A stretch of DNA of 64,000 bases from UBA7916 sp036121365 (GTDB lineage Bacteria; Pseudomonadota; Gammaproteobacteria; Comchoanobacterales; Comchoanobacteraceae), in NCBI GenBank assembly GCA_036121365.1, contig JAZAFR010000007.1:189760-253759 (forward strand), read 5' to 3'. Below the pieces are notes generated by a model, which made no database searches, was not told the origin of the DNA, and saw only the letters and a program-made list of their open reading frames with translations. Shown in pieces: positions 55,072 to 64,000 of this stretch. Every line of letters starts with the position of its first letter. Positions within the stretch are counted from its first letter, which is position 1. The translations under genes were made by a program, and so were the position numbers.

Positions 55072-55482
55072 ATGTATCATGCAAAGACGAAGAATCTTCT
55101 TGAATTGAAGAGGAGGTTGCTTCCTTTGCTTCCTTTCGATCTTAGGTCTGATGTTGCATTTTCTTTGAGAAAAGCAGTGTTGGTGGTTCATTTGCCAAGC
55201 GCGCTTTTGCTATTGCAGCTGCGTGCTTTTGAGCAGGTGCTTCTAAAAGCTTGTTCCTCTTTAATACCTGTTTCTCAAATTGACTTTGTCATACGCCCAA
55301 ATGAGCATTCACCAGATCCGCTTGTGGATCATCAAAATAAATTGAACGCTTGTCAGGGTTCTCACCTAGATAATCAAGCGTTGGTCGGTTTGTCTAGGCT
55401 TGAAAAGCGTCTCAAACACACTGCCTTACAAAGAGCTTTACATACGATGCTTTCTCGTTACCGTGGAAAAAATGGTGTTTAG
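55072..55482 (+). CDS. DUF721/DciA-like protein
   Basis: 136 residues from ATG 55072, or 146 from TTG 55042. N-terminal LLPFDLRSDVAFSLRKAVLVVHLPSALLLLQLRAFEQ resembles the DUF721 core of DciA, the factor that loads the DnaB helicase in most bacteria without DnaC. Its divergent position beside secA is the usual one for this family in gammaproteobacteria. The match is short, so moderate confidence. Confidence 0.7.
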   Translation: MYHAKTKNLLELKRRLLPLLPFDLRSDVAFSLRKAVLVVHLPSALLLLQLRAFEQVLLKACSSLIPVSQIDFVIRPNEHSPDPLVDHQNKLNACQGSHLDNQALVGLSRLEKRLKHTALQRALHTMLSRYRGKNGV

Positions 55483-55694
55483 TTTTTTGACGTTAAGAGG
55501 TGTTTAAAATAATTTGGATTGAATGTGGATGGTATTTCGATTGACATTTAAAATAAGATTTTCAAGATGCAATCATCAATTCAATTTTGTGGTCCACATG
55601 ATTCCCTTTATTTAGACAGGCGTGTTTGTTCAAATCTTTGCCATTGTGTCGGGGTTCTTGCCGCTTTAGTTATGTCATACGAATCTAAAAGTTT

Positions 55695-55737
55695 GGGCTT
55701 TCTTTGTCGATTTGGGTTAATTCGACATTGAAAGCCC
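55695..55737 (-). terminator. Hairpin past the 716-codon membrane gene
   Basis: GGGCTTTC (55695-55702) pairs with GAAAGCCC (55730-55737), and inside this TGTCGA pairs with TCGACA. On the minus strand it lies 40 bases past the stop and is followed by AAACTTTTAG. Termination is likely though the T-run is short. Confidence 0.55.
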
Positions 55738-55778
55738 GATATATTGCTTTGTTTGTGGTTTAGGCGTGGATCTATGTT

Positions 55779-57929
55779 CTAGCGGCCTATGCCAAAAACG
55801 CTTGTTATGGGGGTGAAGAGCGAAGATATGCTTCTGATCCCTTGACGAACAGCATTTTTAAATGAGCGTTCGATATTTCCATCTTTGTCTTTTGTTAATG
55901 TCTCTTGAGATTTTCTCAATTCACTAGATTTTGCATATGATGGACTTGTTTCAGCAACAGTTGTTGTGCTTTCCGTGTCTCTTTCAACAAACGTAGGCGT
56001 CAAAAATGCGCTTACTCCTATGCTTGATAATATGCCAAAAATTGCAATCTGTGCTCCCAGTGTTTGTCCAACGCCAAGGCCCAAAGTTAACCACAGCATT
56101 TTGTCTCCAATCACAGGTTGAAACATAGTTACAACTCTCATCAGTAGGGCGGAGACTGTTATGTTGCAAAAGAAGTTTTCGAGTCTTAACGCGCTATTTT
56201 GCTCCTCTTTAACTTCGGATTTGTCAGTGACTGCATAGAATATTGATTGCATGGTGTATGTCATTGAAATGATCAGCATGGAAGTGGCAACAAAGAGAGG
56301 TAGCGTGAGTCCTGTTATAGCAATGGATGGAAAATACAGAGAGGCTAGAGACATGCTAGACAAGACGGTTAATATGAACATGGCTGAGTCTGCTACATTG
56401 GTCATTCTGCTGTAGAAGTTGCTCTTTATTGACTTGCGATCACTCCTATTTAGATCGGATATGATGCGCATGACTGATGTTTTTGTGTAGACGCCTTTGC
56501 CTATGATCGTTTCAAATCTTGAGTTGGCTTCGATTTGAGCATTGCTGTTTCTAGAGATATTAGAGAACTCATTGATCATAACCTTTAGGGCACTTGCAAG
56601 AGCCATACATTCCATAGCTGTTATGGTGACCAATGGAAAGGCGGGTTCTAGCATGACAATGATGAGCATGAGCGGCATGAGATTGTTGTCTAGTAGCCTT
56701 TTTGGCAGGTTGTAGATGCCATCAATTGCAAATCTAACGTAGACACTTTCACGAAGTAGCGCGTTTAGAAATGCTGGATTGCTTTGGCCGGATTTTATGT
56801 TTTTGGCTATGTCTCCTCTTTCTTCTTGTGTCTTCTTACTTGCAGGTTCACCAAGAAATTTGCTGATGTTTAGCGCTGCTAGATTTAAAAAAATTGCGAT
56901 AAATGCCGTACGCACAAGAAGGAGCCTCTTGGCGAATTGGTAAGCTACAGGCATTGGGAATAGAATGACACCATATAGACTTGAAGCCATTGATATAACA
57001 GAGCTACACAGTGTTTGTCTATAGTACCACCAACTAGTGGTCATTTTTGTGATGTCTCGAATCTGATCAATTGTTTTTCCACTTGTTGCAAGGTAGTTTT
57101 GGTCTTCTGCGGATAGATCATTGAATTGTTTGAGAGTAGATAGTATTTGGTCTAGTTTTTCTGTTATCCCGCCTTGGTCGTTTAGGATTGAAGTGTCGTC
57201 ATTGTTGATGGAGAGGTACTTTTTAATGGCAGGTGCTGATTCCGGTTGATTTTGGAGTATTTCGTTTAGCTTTGTGTGGATGATCTTCCGGCGTTGACCT
57301 TCATCTTCACTGTTTAATAGCTCGCTGGGGTTATTGTTATAGAGTTTGATGATAATGGGTAAGGTTTCTTCAATCTCATTGCTATTTAGCAGTTCTCCTA
57401 GTTTTTCGCTTGTTCTGTTTTTTCTCGTCAACTCTAGTATGTGGTTGCCTTGTAATGTTCCAAATCTGATTGATGTTCCTTTTGCAACTATATCTCTCAG
57501 AAAATACTGAGCTAGGATGTAAGTCACGTATGAGTAGGCTGCGTATTTGAATGCTGTTATTGAAGCTCCAGAAAGAGCATTGTTCAAGGCAAGTGAGAAG
57601 TAAAGCGTTACGGGAGCTAGTGTGCTTAAGAGGCATATCAAACATGTGATTGCGACAGCTTGCGGCATTTTCTTTGTTGCACGGGTTAGGCTCATAATAA
57701 AACTGGTTGCATCATTTAGGTTGTCGGGGTTTGTTTTCTCTTCTTTGATGTTTAAAATTTTAGTTTTTGTAAAATCGTTGGCGTAATAGCAAAAGACTGA
57801 CCACGCGAGCAATTGTAGCGGTGAGATTTGAGGGAAGGCGATTGGAATAAAAGACCAGATTAAGCCCGTAACCAGCCGGAGGTTCCCTTTTAATTTTTCT
57901 GTAATGGCTTCAATTGACTTATTTTCCAT
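55779..57929 (-). CDS. Large multi-pass membrane protein, unknown
   Basis: 716 residues. Membrane segments lie at about 20-50, 95-125, 300-345, 405-440 and 505-640, with soluble helical stretches between (about 160-290 and 455-500). No signal peptide cleavage site, transport motif or enzyme motif is recognised. The last 70 residues are polar (TESTTTVAETSPSYAKSSEL...). Divergent from another orphan membrane protein 210 bases away. Function unknown; a secreted membrane-inserting effector is one option. Confidence 0.65.
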   Translation of the reverse strand: MENKSIEAITEKLKGNLRLVTGLIWSFIPIAFPQISPLQLLAWSVFCYYANDFTKTKILNIKEEKTNPDNLNDATSFIMSLTRATKKMPQAVAITCLICLLSTLAPVTLYFSLALNNALSGASITAFKYAAYSYVTYILAQYFLRDIVAKGTSIRFGTLQGNHILELTRKNRTSEKLGELLNSNEIEETLPIIIKLYNNNPSELLNSEDEGQRRKIIHTKLNEILQNQPESAPAIKKYLSINNDDTSILNDQGGITEKLDQILSTLKQFNDLSAEDQNYLATSGKTIDQIRDITKMTTSWWYYRQTLCSSVISMASSLYGVILFPMPVAYQFAKRLLLVRTAFIAIFLNLAALNISKFLGEPASKKTQEERGDIAKNIKSGQSNPAFLNALLRESVYVRFAIDGIYNLPKRLLDNNLMPLMLIIVMLEPAFPLVTITAMECMALASALKVMINEFSNISRNSNAQIEANSRFETIIGKGVYTKTSVMRIISDLNRSDRKSIKSNFYSRMTNVADSAMFILTVLSSMSLASLYFPSIAITGLTLPLFVATSMLIISMTYTMQSIFYAVTDKSEVKEEQNSALRLENFFCNITVSALLMRVVTMFQPVIGDKMLWLTLGLGVGQTLGAQIAIFGILSSIGVSAFLTPTFVERDTESTTTVAETSPSYAKSSELRKSQETLTKDKDGNIERSFKNAVRQGIRSISSLFTPITSVFGIGR

Positions 57930-58075
57930 GATTAATGCTCCTTAATTCAGTGTGTTTGTCTTGCAATGTTGTTTCATTTGCCATTGATTCTATCTTGTTC
58001 TTGTTTCGTTTTCAACTGTTTTTACTCTTCTGTCGTTTATCTCGGTGTCGCGTTTTTTGAGTTTAAATACTTGTC

Positions 58076-58105
58076 TTGACAGTGGGGTATGGTATTTGTT
58101 AATAT
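58076..58105 (+). promoter_or_regulatory. Likely promoter of the 400-codon membrane gene
   Basis: Consensus TTGACA (58076-58081), 18-base spacer and TAATAT (58100-58105), with a predicted leader of about 30 bases. Confidence 0.5.
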
Positions 58106-58139
58106 CATTACGTTATAACTTAATATATGGGACAGAATT

Positions 58140-59342
58140 ATGCCAAGAACAGACAATAAAATGGTACATGAGCTAAAAAAACGCTTAGATGGGGCTGCGA
58201 AGAACGCGATATTTGATGTGAGGGGCGCCGGTCGCAAGAGCGATGGTGTCTTGCATTTAGATCATGGTTCCGGACATTCAGGTGGCTGGAATTGGTATTT
58301 TTTTGATTTCTCTACTCATAATTATGAGGCAGGGGCAGCTGTCGGGGACGCGACAAAAAGTGCAGGAAACAGTGATTCTTCATTTGTGACGACTCTTTTG
58401 TTTTTCTTGCTTGTTACTATATCTTCTATAGCTACTTGTTTTTTATTTCAAAATCTTATCTTTAAAGATTGGTGCTTTCATGGTATGAAAACTTATCAAA
58501 ATCGTTGGAATCGAGGCACTCAATTGTTGCAATCTATTTTTGAGATTTCGTTTTCATTGGCTTCAGGAATCTTGGCATTTCAATTTTCACAAGGGTTGAT
58601 TGCGGTTTTGGCATCTCTTTGTGGTGTGTCTATGGCTACGATTGGTTCTTCATTTCTCCTTACATGTGCTGTTACCTCATTGATGTTGGGTGCACTTGCG
58701 TTGGGTGTTTTGGCTGGTAATATGGCAGTTGTATCTTTGATTAGATGGTGGAGTCCTTTGGGTACAGGACGAGGACTTAAGCGTATGCATTCTGACTTTA
58801 GGTCCAGTGTTACTTTGAATGAGTTGCCATCCCGTCAAGTTGAAGCTGGGAAGACTCTTCAAAGTTTGTTTATTGAACTGTCCAATAGATCTCCGGGTGA
58901 GTTTAGAAATGCATTGCTTGATAACAAGATTGATGCTTTGCGCAATTTAAAGTGTTTGATTAATGTAGCTATGAAGAAACAAGGAAAGGGTAATGAGACT
59001 CTGGAATCTTTGAGTTCTAGTTTATCCTCCTTGATTCATACTTTGAAAAATGGGGTGTCTGATCTCACATCTTTTACATATAATCTCAAACAGGTTCGTG
59101 TGCTTGTATCAAAGGTCTATGGTAATCGAGAATTGCTCGGATATAAAGGTGTTTCTGATTGGTCTGAGTTTCAATATTCCACCAATCTTGCTCTCAATAC
59201 TTTGCAGCATGATGTTGATCGTCTTACTACGAATGCAAAACTTCCAGGATCTAACGCAGGTTGTCCAGGTCATGGTCATCAAGGTCATGGTCATCATGGT
59301 AATAATTGCGGGTGTTGTTCACCTGGTAAGTTTGTTCCCTAA
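58140..59342 (+). CDS. Membrane protein with His/Cys-rich tail
   Basis: 400 residues. A polar N-terminus (1-80) contains LDHGSGHSGGWNWYFFDF. Membrane helices follow at about 82-105 (TLLFFLLVTISSIATCFLF) and 135-200 (three or so segments). A helical soluble part (215-365) leads to a tail GCPGHGHQGHGHHG plus NNCGCC, which looks like a metal-binding site; it is encoded by GGTCAT repeats. No family recognised. Metal sensing, storage or effector roles are all possible. Confidence 0.65.
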   Translation: MPRTDNKMVHELKKRLDGAAKNAIFDVRGAGRKSDGVLHLDHGSGHSGGWNWYFFDFSTHNYEAGAAVGDATKSAGNSDSSFVTTLLFFLLVTISSIATCFLFQNLIFKDWCFHGMKTYQNRWNRGTQLLQSIFEISFSLASGILAFQFSQGLIAVLASLCGVSMATIGSSFLLTCAVTSLMLGALALGVLAGNMAVVSLIRWWSPLGTGRGLKRMHSDFRSSVTLNELPSRQVEAGKTLQSLFIELSNRSPGEFRNALLDNKIDALRNLKCLINVAMKKQGKGNETLESLSSSLSSLIHTLKNGVSDLTSFTYNLKQVRVLVSKVYGNRELLGYKGVSDWSEFQYSTNLALNTLQHDVDRLTTNAKLPGSNAGCPGHGHQGHGHHGNNCGCCSPGKFVP

Positions 59343-59377
59343 CGAATTGTTTGCGCACGAAGGCATCAGTAAAGAAA

Positions 59378-59414
59378 AGAGCAGGATGGCTTGATTTCGT
59401 GCTCTGGTTTTTTT
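59378..59414 (+). terminator. Probable terminator after the His/Cys-tail gene
   Basis: AGAGCA (59378-59383) pairs with TGCTCT (59400-59405) across a 16-base loop, followed by GG and seven T. The long loop lowers confidence. Confidence 0.5.
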
Positions 59415-59448
59415 GTGGTGTCTTAGATTTTTTAGATGGGTTCTCTCG

Positions 59449-60198
59449 TCATGGGTTGTTTTCGCAGTGTTTCTCCCACAATGTAAAATCATCCTTGTAT
59501 ATGTGATGTATCCACTGAATTGATTCTTGGTTGAGTTGAGGTTTCTCTTTGGGCGTTTGGGTTTTGTTGAGCACAGGCATGTTGTGTATTGGGCAATTGA
59601 TCTCTAAATCATCAAATGTTTTTTGGATGTTGGATGCTAGGTTTTTCGAGTCATAGCAGATGATGATTGGATTTGTATGACTGCTAATCCATGCACTTTG
59701 GGGTAAAAAATGCCATATTTGAGTGTATTGGTCTTTATGCGCGATGGCATGATTGATTTTTTTGTGTAATGGATGTTGTGTGTTCTTTAGTATTTTGATC
59801 ATGTCGTTTGGAGTGTTTATCTCATTTCCAGTTTCCCAGTCTGCACTTCTTTTCCATTTCTCAATGTCTACGGATCCTTTTTTCCAGTAATAAAAACTGG
59901 ATATAAATCGATCAACGGGATGGCGTATGATGGTGATGGGCCGAAATCCTTGTGTTTTTGCATTCAATGTGTTGAGAATATGGGTGTGTGTGGTGCGTAT
60001 TTCTTGACACAAATTCATCTGTTGTTGGTGATCTATCCATAAGTTGACGGCGGTTCCTCCTGTTTTAGGAATGTGTATGAATCGATATTTGGCTGAACCA
60101 TGCAGTAAGTATTGTATCCCAAAGACAATAGAGACTAATATGATTGTGATTAGAGCATATGTGATGAGATCATTTATGATTTTTTTGAGGTTTTGCAT
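59449..60198 (-). CDS. Membrane-anchored sulfotransferase-family protein
   Basis: About 249 residues from ATG 60198, chosen because GGAG lies six bases before it. A single N-terminal membrane helix (ITYALITIILVSIVFGIQYL) followed by the catalytic domain gives a type II topology. The PAPS-binding 5' loop is FIHIPKTGGTAV and the 3'-phosphate loop is IIRHPVDRFISSFYYW, as in Golgi-type carbohydrate sulfotransferases. It would transfer sulfate from PAPS to a glycan or lipid. No PAPS synthesis genes are in the window. Confidence 0.85.
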   Translation of the reverse strand: MQNLKKIINDLITYALITIILVSIVFGIQYLLHGSAKYRFIHIPKTGGTAVNLWIDHQQQMNLCQEIRTTHTHILNTLNAKTQGFRPITIIRHPVDRFISSFYYWKKGSVDIEKWKRSADWETGNEINTPNDMIKILKNTQHPLHKKINHAIAHKDQYTQIWHFLPQSAWISSHTNPIIICYDSKNLASNIQKTFDDLEINCPIHNMPVLNKTQTPKEKPQLNQESIQWIHHIYKDDFTLWEKHCENNP

Positions 60199-60481
60199 GT
60201 TTTCTCCATTTCCCATTTTATAATGCAATAAGCGTAAAATTTTTTCAAATGAATTTCGTGTTCAGTCTAGCCACTCAGATGCAAAGATTTAATATTAGTA
60301 CTATTAGATTCTTTCTTGTAGTCTTATGATTGATGTGAAAAATCTGGTAATAAGTGGGTGGTTGTCGTTGTCGTATTTTGAGTACATTGATTGACTTGAA
60401 AGTATTTTGATTGCTAGTCACTTAATTGATATATTCCTGTTTTTTTTGTATACTTTAAAGGTTTTATTATTTGAGGTTAGG

Positions 60482-62254
60482 GTGTCAACGGTTTTTCAAT
60501 TTGCTCAGGTTTTTTCATATGTTTTCCGCTTGGTTTTTTGTTTTCCCTGGTCCACATTTGCCCGATTCCTTGCTGGTTTAATTTGGGCTTTTGTCACCAG
60601 TGTGCAGCCTTATTTATTAAAAGATATGATCAATCGATTGGCAGGATGTGATCGAGGTGATATTTTTTCCGTGTTATGGCAACCGGCATCACTCTACTTG
60701 TTGACTTACTTGATTGTGTCTTTTGGGTTTTTATTACACACCTATGCAGTGGATGTGTATATGGTCCCACGATTGCGTAAAATGATTGCTAAGGACGCTG
60801 TTGAGCAACTGTTGGGTAAACCGTACCAATTTTATCAAGACCATTTTTCAGGTGCCATATCAAATAGAATTAATGATTTAACCCGGTCCATTCCTGATAT
60901 GCTTGAATTGGTTGATCGTTTTAACAGTCACTTTTTAGCTTTTCTTGTGGCGTTGTTTTTTTTATGGTCAGTGAATGGTTTTTTTGCTTTGGGTGCCTTG
61001 ATTTGGGCATTGTGCTTTTTTGTGTGTCTGTATTTTTATGGTTTTAAATTGGCGCGCTATAGCGAAAATTATGCCGCACGTGGTTCAGAGTTGACAGGTC
61101 AGTATGTTGACTTATTGACCAATGTTTTGTCGGTTCGATTATTTTCATCCGAGAAATCTGAAAAGAGATTTGTTTACCATGCCATGGATAAAGCGGTTAA
61201 ATCTGAGAAGAAGTTGCATATGGCTTACTTTCAGATGTGGAGTGTTTTTGATTTTTCATTTTGTTTTTTGCAGGTGGTTAATGTGTATTTGCTTTGTGTG
61301 GGTGTGAAAAACGGATGGTTAAGCCCAGGCGATTTTGCTTTGGTATTGGTCTTGAATGGGTCTATGTCACAGGTGCTGTATCGGTTGTCCCGTGAGTTTT
61401 CAAAGTTTTCTAAATTGTATGGCCAGATCGTACAAGCATTGGCGGTGATTGGATATTCTCAGCCAGTCAAGATGGTGGATAAAAGTTTGGTGGATTTAAA
61501 AGTGACGAAAGGGTCTATTGTGTTTGATAGAGTTGTGTTCTTTTATTCAGATGGGGGGCGTTTATTTGAAAACAAGTCTGTTGAGATTTTTCCAGGCCAA
61601 AAGGTTGGGTTAGTGGGTCATTCTGGCGCAGGAAAATCTACTTTTGTTAATTTAATTTTGGGGCTATATGATCTGAGTGACGGCCGTATTTTAATCGATG
61701 GGCAAGACATTGCCACTGTTTCAAAATCGAGTTTGCGCGATGCCATTGCTATGATTCCTCAAGACCCCAGTTTGTTTCATCGATCATTGATGGATAATAT
61801 CCGTTATGGTTGTGGTGATGCCAGCGATGAGATGGTGATTGCTGCAGCTAAAAAAGCCCATGCTCATGAATTTATATCAGAGTTGCCAGAAGGCTATGAT
61901 ACATATGTGGGTGATCGCGGAGAGAAATTATCTGGTGGGCAAAGGCAAAGAATTGCCATTGCGCGTGCCATATTAAAAAATGCGCCGATTTTAATTATGG
62001 ACGAAGCCACTTCTCAGTTGGATTCACAATCTGAAGGCTTTATACAAGAATCCCTTTGGCATTTGATGAAGCAAAAAACCAGTATTGTCATTGCGCATCG
62101 ATTATCTACACTGTTACATATGGATAGAATTTTGGTGTTTGACGGGGGTATGATTGCTGAAGATGGTACACATACGCAATTATTACGTCAGAAAGGTCGA
62201 TACAGAGATTTGTGGGACAGGCAAGTGTCAGGATTCTTGCCAAATGATGATTAA
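60482..62254 (+). CDS. ABC half-exporter, first of pair
   Basis: 590 residues from GTG 60482 (GAGG five bases before); this start gives the same length as its homologue at 10736. TTG 60407 is an upstream alternative. Six membrane helices (about 20-310), then Walker A GHSGAGKSTF, signature LSGGQRQRIAIA, Walker B LIMDEATSQLD and the H-loop IAHRLST. The Walker B Asp-Glu pair is intact, so this half should be ATPase active. Fifteen bases separate it from the next exporter gene; the two probably act as a heterodimer. Substrate unknown. Confidence 0.88.
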   Translation: MSTVFQFAQVFSYVFRLVFCFPWSTFARFLAGLIWAFVTSVQPYLLKDMINRLAGCDRGDIFSVLWQPASLYLLTYLIVSFGFLLHTYAVDVYMVPRLRKMIAKDAVEQLLGKPYQFYQDHFSGAISNRINDLTRSIPDMLELVDRFNSHFLAFLVALFFLWSVNGFFALGALIWALCFFVCLYFYGFKLARYSENYAARGSELTGQYVDLLTNVLSVRLFSSEKSEKRFVYHAMDKAVKSEKKLHMAYFQMWSVFDFSFCFLQVVNVYLLCVGVKNGWLSPGDFALVLVLNGSMSQVLYRLSREFSKFSKLYGQIVQALAVIGYSQPVKMVDKSLVDLKVTKGSIVFDRVVFFYSDGGRLFENKSVEIFPGQKVGLVGHSGAGKSTFVNLILGLYDLSDGRILIDGQDIATVSKSSLRDAIAMIPQDPSLFHRSLMDNIRYGCGDASDEMVIAAAKKAHAHEFISELPEGYDTYVGDRGEKLSGGQRQRIAIARAILKNAPILIMDEATSQLDSQSEGFIQESLWHLMKQKTSIVIAHRLSTLLHMDRILVFDGGMIAEDGTHTQLLRQKGRYRDLWDRQVSGFLPNDD

Positions 62255-62269
62255 TGGAGGGCCTGCGAG

Positions 62270-63997
62270 ATGTTGGTATATGTGTATGGTTTATTGTATC
62301 GATTTCGTTTTTATATTGCTGGTTTATTGATGATTGCGCTGGGGTCTGCGTGTTTTGAATTGTTGGTGGAATATAAAATCAAAGAAATCATTGATCAAAT
62401 TTCTTATGATCAAGGTGCCCATTTAGAGTATTTGTTGGCGTTATTTGTTGTGTATAAAATGATGTCTCATTTGGTGTACTTTTTTATGCGACTTTTGAAT
62501 ATTTATTATGATCCTCGATTGATTGAAGCTTGTATCTTATCGGTATATCAACAGACTTTATCTCAGTCTTTGCAATGGTTTGATTCTAATCTGTCTGGTG
62601 ATATTTCTAGTAAGGTTTCTGACTTTCAAGATGGGCTGATGACGTTGATCATGTCGATTTTTCGTATGGTCACAGTTGTTTGTACGGTTGTGATAGGTTT
62701 GTTTTTTTTGTGGTATGTCAATCGGTTATGTGCTTTGGTATTGTTGGTGTTTGTGTTTTTATATGTGCCGATTATTTACTGGTTGATGTGTCGGCAAATG
62801 ACCTATCAGCAGGCCTATTATTCAGCTCGACAACGTGCGCTTGGTGTTATTAATGACGGTATTGTCAATGTGTTTGGTGTGAAGATTATTGGTAGTGTGG
62901 ACCATGAATTGAATCGTCGATTTAAGCCAGTGTTGCGTTCTTGGAAAGATAAAGATCGACAGCGCAAAGTATTTGATGCTTATATTGTTGATAATACTGA
63001 TACGTTTATGATTGTGCTAATGAGTGGTGTGCAGATGTATTTGTTGGCAAGTTTGTATCAATCGGGTGTGATCACTGCTGGTGGATTTGCTTTTGTTTCT
63101 ATCCTGACTCTAAAGATTCATGGACAGCTGAATAATTTTTTGGAAACGTTGCTGTTTTCTGTAAATCCAAGTATTGCTAAGATTCAATCTGCATATGATG
63201 GTTTATTTGCGCCTATTGATGTGAAAGATTCGGTAGACGCTGGTACCTTATCCGATGTGTGTGGTCGGATATGCTTTCAGTCGGTGTCTTTTAAATATGC
63301 TGGAGATCATCGTTATATTCTTAAGGATTTTGATTTGGCCATTGAGCCTGGTGAACGTGTGGGGCTGGTAGGCATCAGTGGTGCAGGCAAAACAACCATT
63401 ATGAAGTGTTTATTGCGTTACTTTGATGTGGATTCTGGTGATGTTCTGATTGATGGGCAATCCATATCTCAGCTTAAACAAACGTCTTTGCGTTCACATA
63501 TTGCCATCATTCCTCAAGACATTACCATGTTTCATCGATCAATTTTTGATAATTTGGCACTGGCCAAACCTGGGGCGACATTGGAAGCAATCCAAAATGC
63601 TTGCAAGCAAGCAAAGATTCATGCAGACATTATGGCGATGCCTAAACAATATGATACGATTGTGGGTGAAAGAGGTGTTAAGCTCAGTGGAGGTCAAAGA
63701 CAGCGTATTGCGATTGCAAGGGCCATTTTAAAAGATGCCCCGATTTTGATTTTGGATGAGGCAACCAGTAGTCTGGATACTCCGACTGAAAAACTTATTC
63801 AACGTTCTATTGATGATCTTTTAGAAAAAAGTGGGGCGACTGTGATTGCCATTGCACACCGGTTATCAACTTTGAAGCATATGGATAGGATTATTGTGTT
63901 GGATAAAGGAAAAATTGTTGAGCAGGGTACTCACCAAGGGCTCATTAGAAAGAAAGATGGTCATTATAAGCAGCTTTGGGATATGCAAGTGATTTAG
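62270..63997 (+). CDS. ABC half-exporter, second of pair
   Basis: 575 residues, ATG 62270 behind GGAGG. Same architecture as its neighbour: membrane domain (about 10-300), then Walker A GISGAGKTTIM, signature LSGGQRQRIAIA, Walker B LILDEATSSLD and IAHRLST. All ATPase residues are intact, so a heterodimer would have two working sites. Compared with the partner, its permease part is clearly different, pointing to an old duplication. Ends three bases from the window edge. Confidence 0.9.
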   Translation: MLVYVYGLLYRFRFYIAGLLMIALGSACFELLVEYKIKEIIDQISYDQGAHLEYLLALFVVYKMMSHLVYFFMRLLNIYYDPRLIEACILSVYQQTLSQSLQWFDSNLSGDISSKVSDFQDGLMTLIMSIFRMVTVVCTVVIGLFFLWYVNRLCALVLLVFVFLYVPIIYWLMCRQMTYQQAYYSARQRALGVINDGIVNVFGVKIIGSVDHELNRRFKPVLRSWKDKDRQRKVFDAYIVDNTDTFMIVLMSGVQMYLLASLYQSGVITAGGFAFVSILTLKIHGQLNNFLETLLFSVNPSIAKIQSAYDGLFAPIDVKDSVDAGTLSDVCGRICFQSVSFKYAGDHRYILKDFDLAIEPGERVGLVGISGAGKTTIMKCLLRYFDVDSGDVLIDGQSISQLKQTSLRSHIAIIPQDITMFHRSIFDNLALAKPGATLEAIQNACKQAKIHADIMAMPKQYDTIVGERGVKLSGGQRQRIAIARAILKDAPILILDEATSSLDTPTEKLIQRSIDDLLEKSGATVIAIAHRLSTLKHMDRIIVLDKGKIVEQGTHQGLIRKKDGHYKQLWDMQVI

Positions 63998-64000
63998 TGT

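Noticed and set aside
59050..59394. 114-codon plus-strand frame with hydrophobic residues
   Set aside because: Out-of-frame shadow inside the His/Cys-tail membrane protein gene.

Overview
This window comes from an AT-rich gammaproteobacterium, most likely a host-associated member of the Legionellales or a close relative. That placement rests on the conserved run fmdB-like / DUF502 / aspS / yebC / ruvC / ruvA, on smpB-ratA-bamE and lptD-surA-ksgA, and above all on a clear IcmW homologue, an adaptor subunit of the Dot/Icm type IVB secretion system. The standard genetic code is used: TAA, TAG and TGA all end well-recognised genes. No phage, insertion sequence, tRNA, rRNA or CRISPR array was found. 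One tmRNA gene is present.

Layout. 1-6.1 kb: a beta-helical GIN/DUF2807-like secreted protein cut by the window edge, map, rpoS with a good promoter, htpG. 6.2-15.3 kb: an unknown helical protein, fis, then fmdB-like-DUF502-aspS-yebC-ABC exporter, a tandem pair of secreted-protein genes that both carry in-frame stops, then ruvC-ruvA. 15.5-17.7 kb: a YafJ-like amidotransferase, bolA-grxD, and an unknown gene. 17.8-23.6 kb: a four-gene block headed by icmW, followed by a small basic secreted protein and two large serine-rich secreted proteins in the place where icmX is expected. 23.6-31 kb: ruvB, a small basic protein, a giant flavin/iron-sulfur oxidoreductase fusion, ssrA (tmRNA), and small housekeeping genes (Nudix, Trm112, HIT, AI-2E transporter). 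32-39 kb: two convergent genes of more than 1000 codons for helical proteins ending in membrane clusters. 39-50.9 kb: envelope and RNA-modification genes (smpB, ratA, bamE, a porin, lptD, surA, ksgA, a DUF3431 protein, coaE, DUF1302, DUF4389). 51-60 kb: an ankyrin-like gene behind a decamer-repeat leader, secA, a DciA-like gene, two divergent membrane proteins and a membrane-anchored sulfotransferase. 60.5-64 kb: two adjacent ABC half-exporters that probably form a heterodimer.

How it fits together. The core genes serve outer-membrane assembly (LptD, SurA, BamE), protein export (SecA), ribosome rescue (tmRNA and SmpB), recombination (RuvABC) and stress control (RpoS, HtpG, Fis). The accessory genes (the icmW block, large membrane/helical orphans, ankyrin-like protein, sulfotransferase, DUF3431) are what an intracellular or host-associated lifestyle would use; several are plausible Dot/Icm substrates or envelope factors, but that is inference. 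The points most worth a second look are the tandem genes with in-frame stops, the unusually long tmRNA tag frame, the enlarged icmW-linked block, the paired giant proteins, and the decamer array that forms the leader of the ankyrin-like gene.
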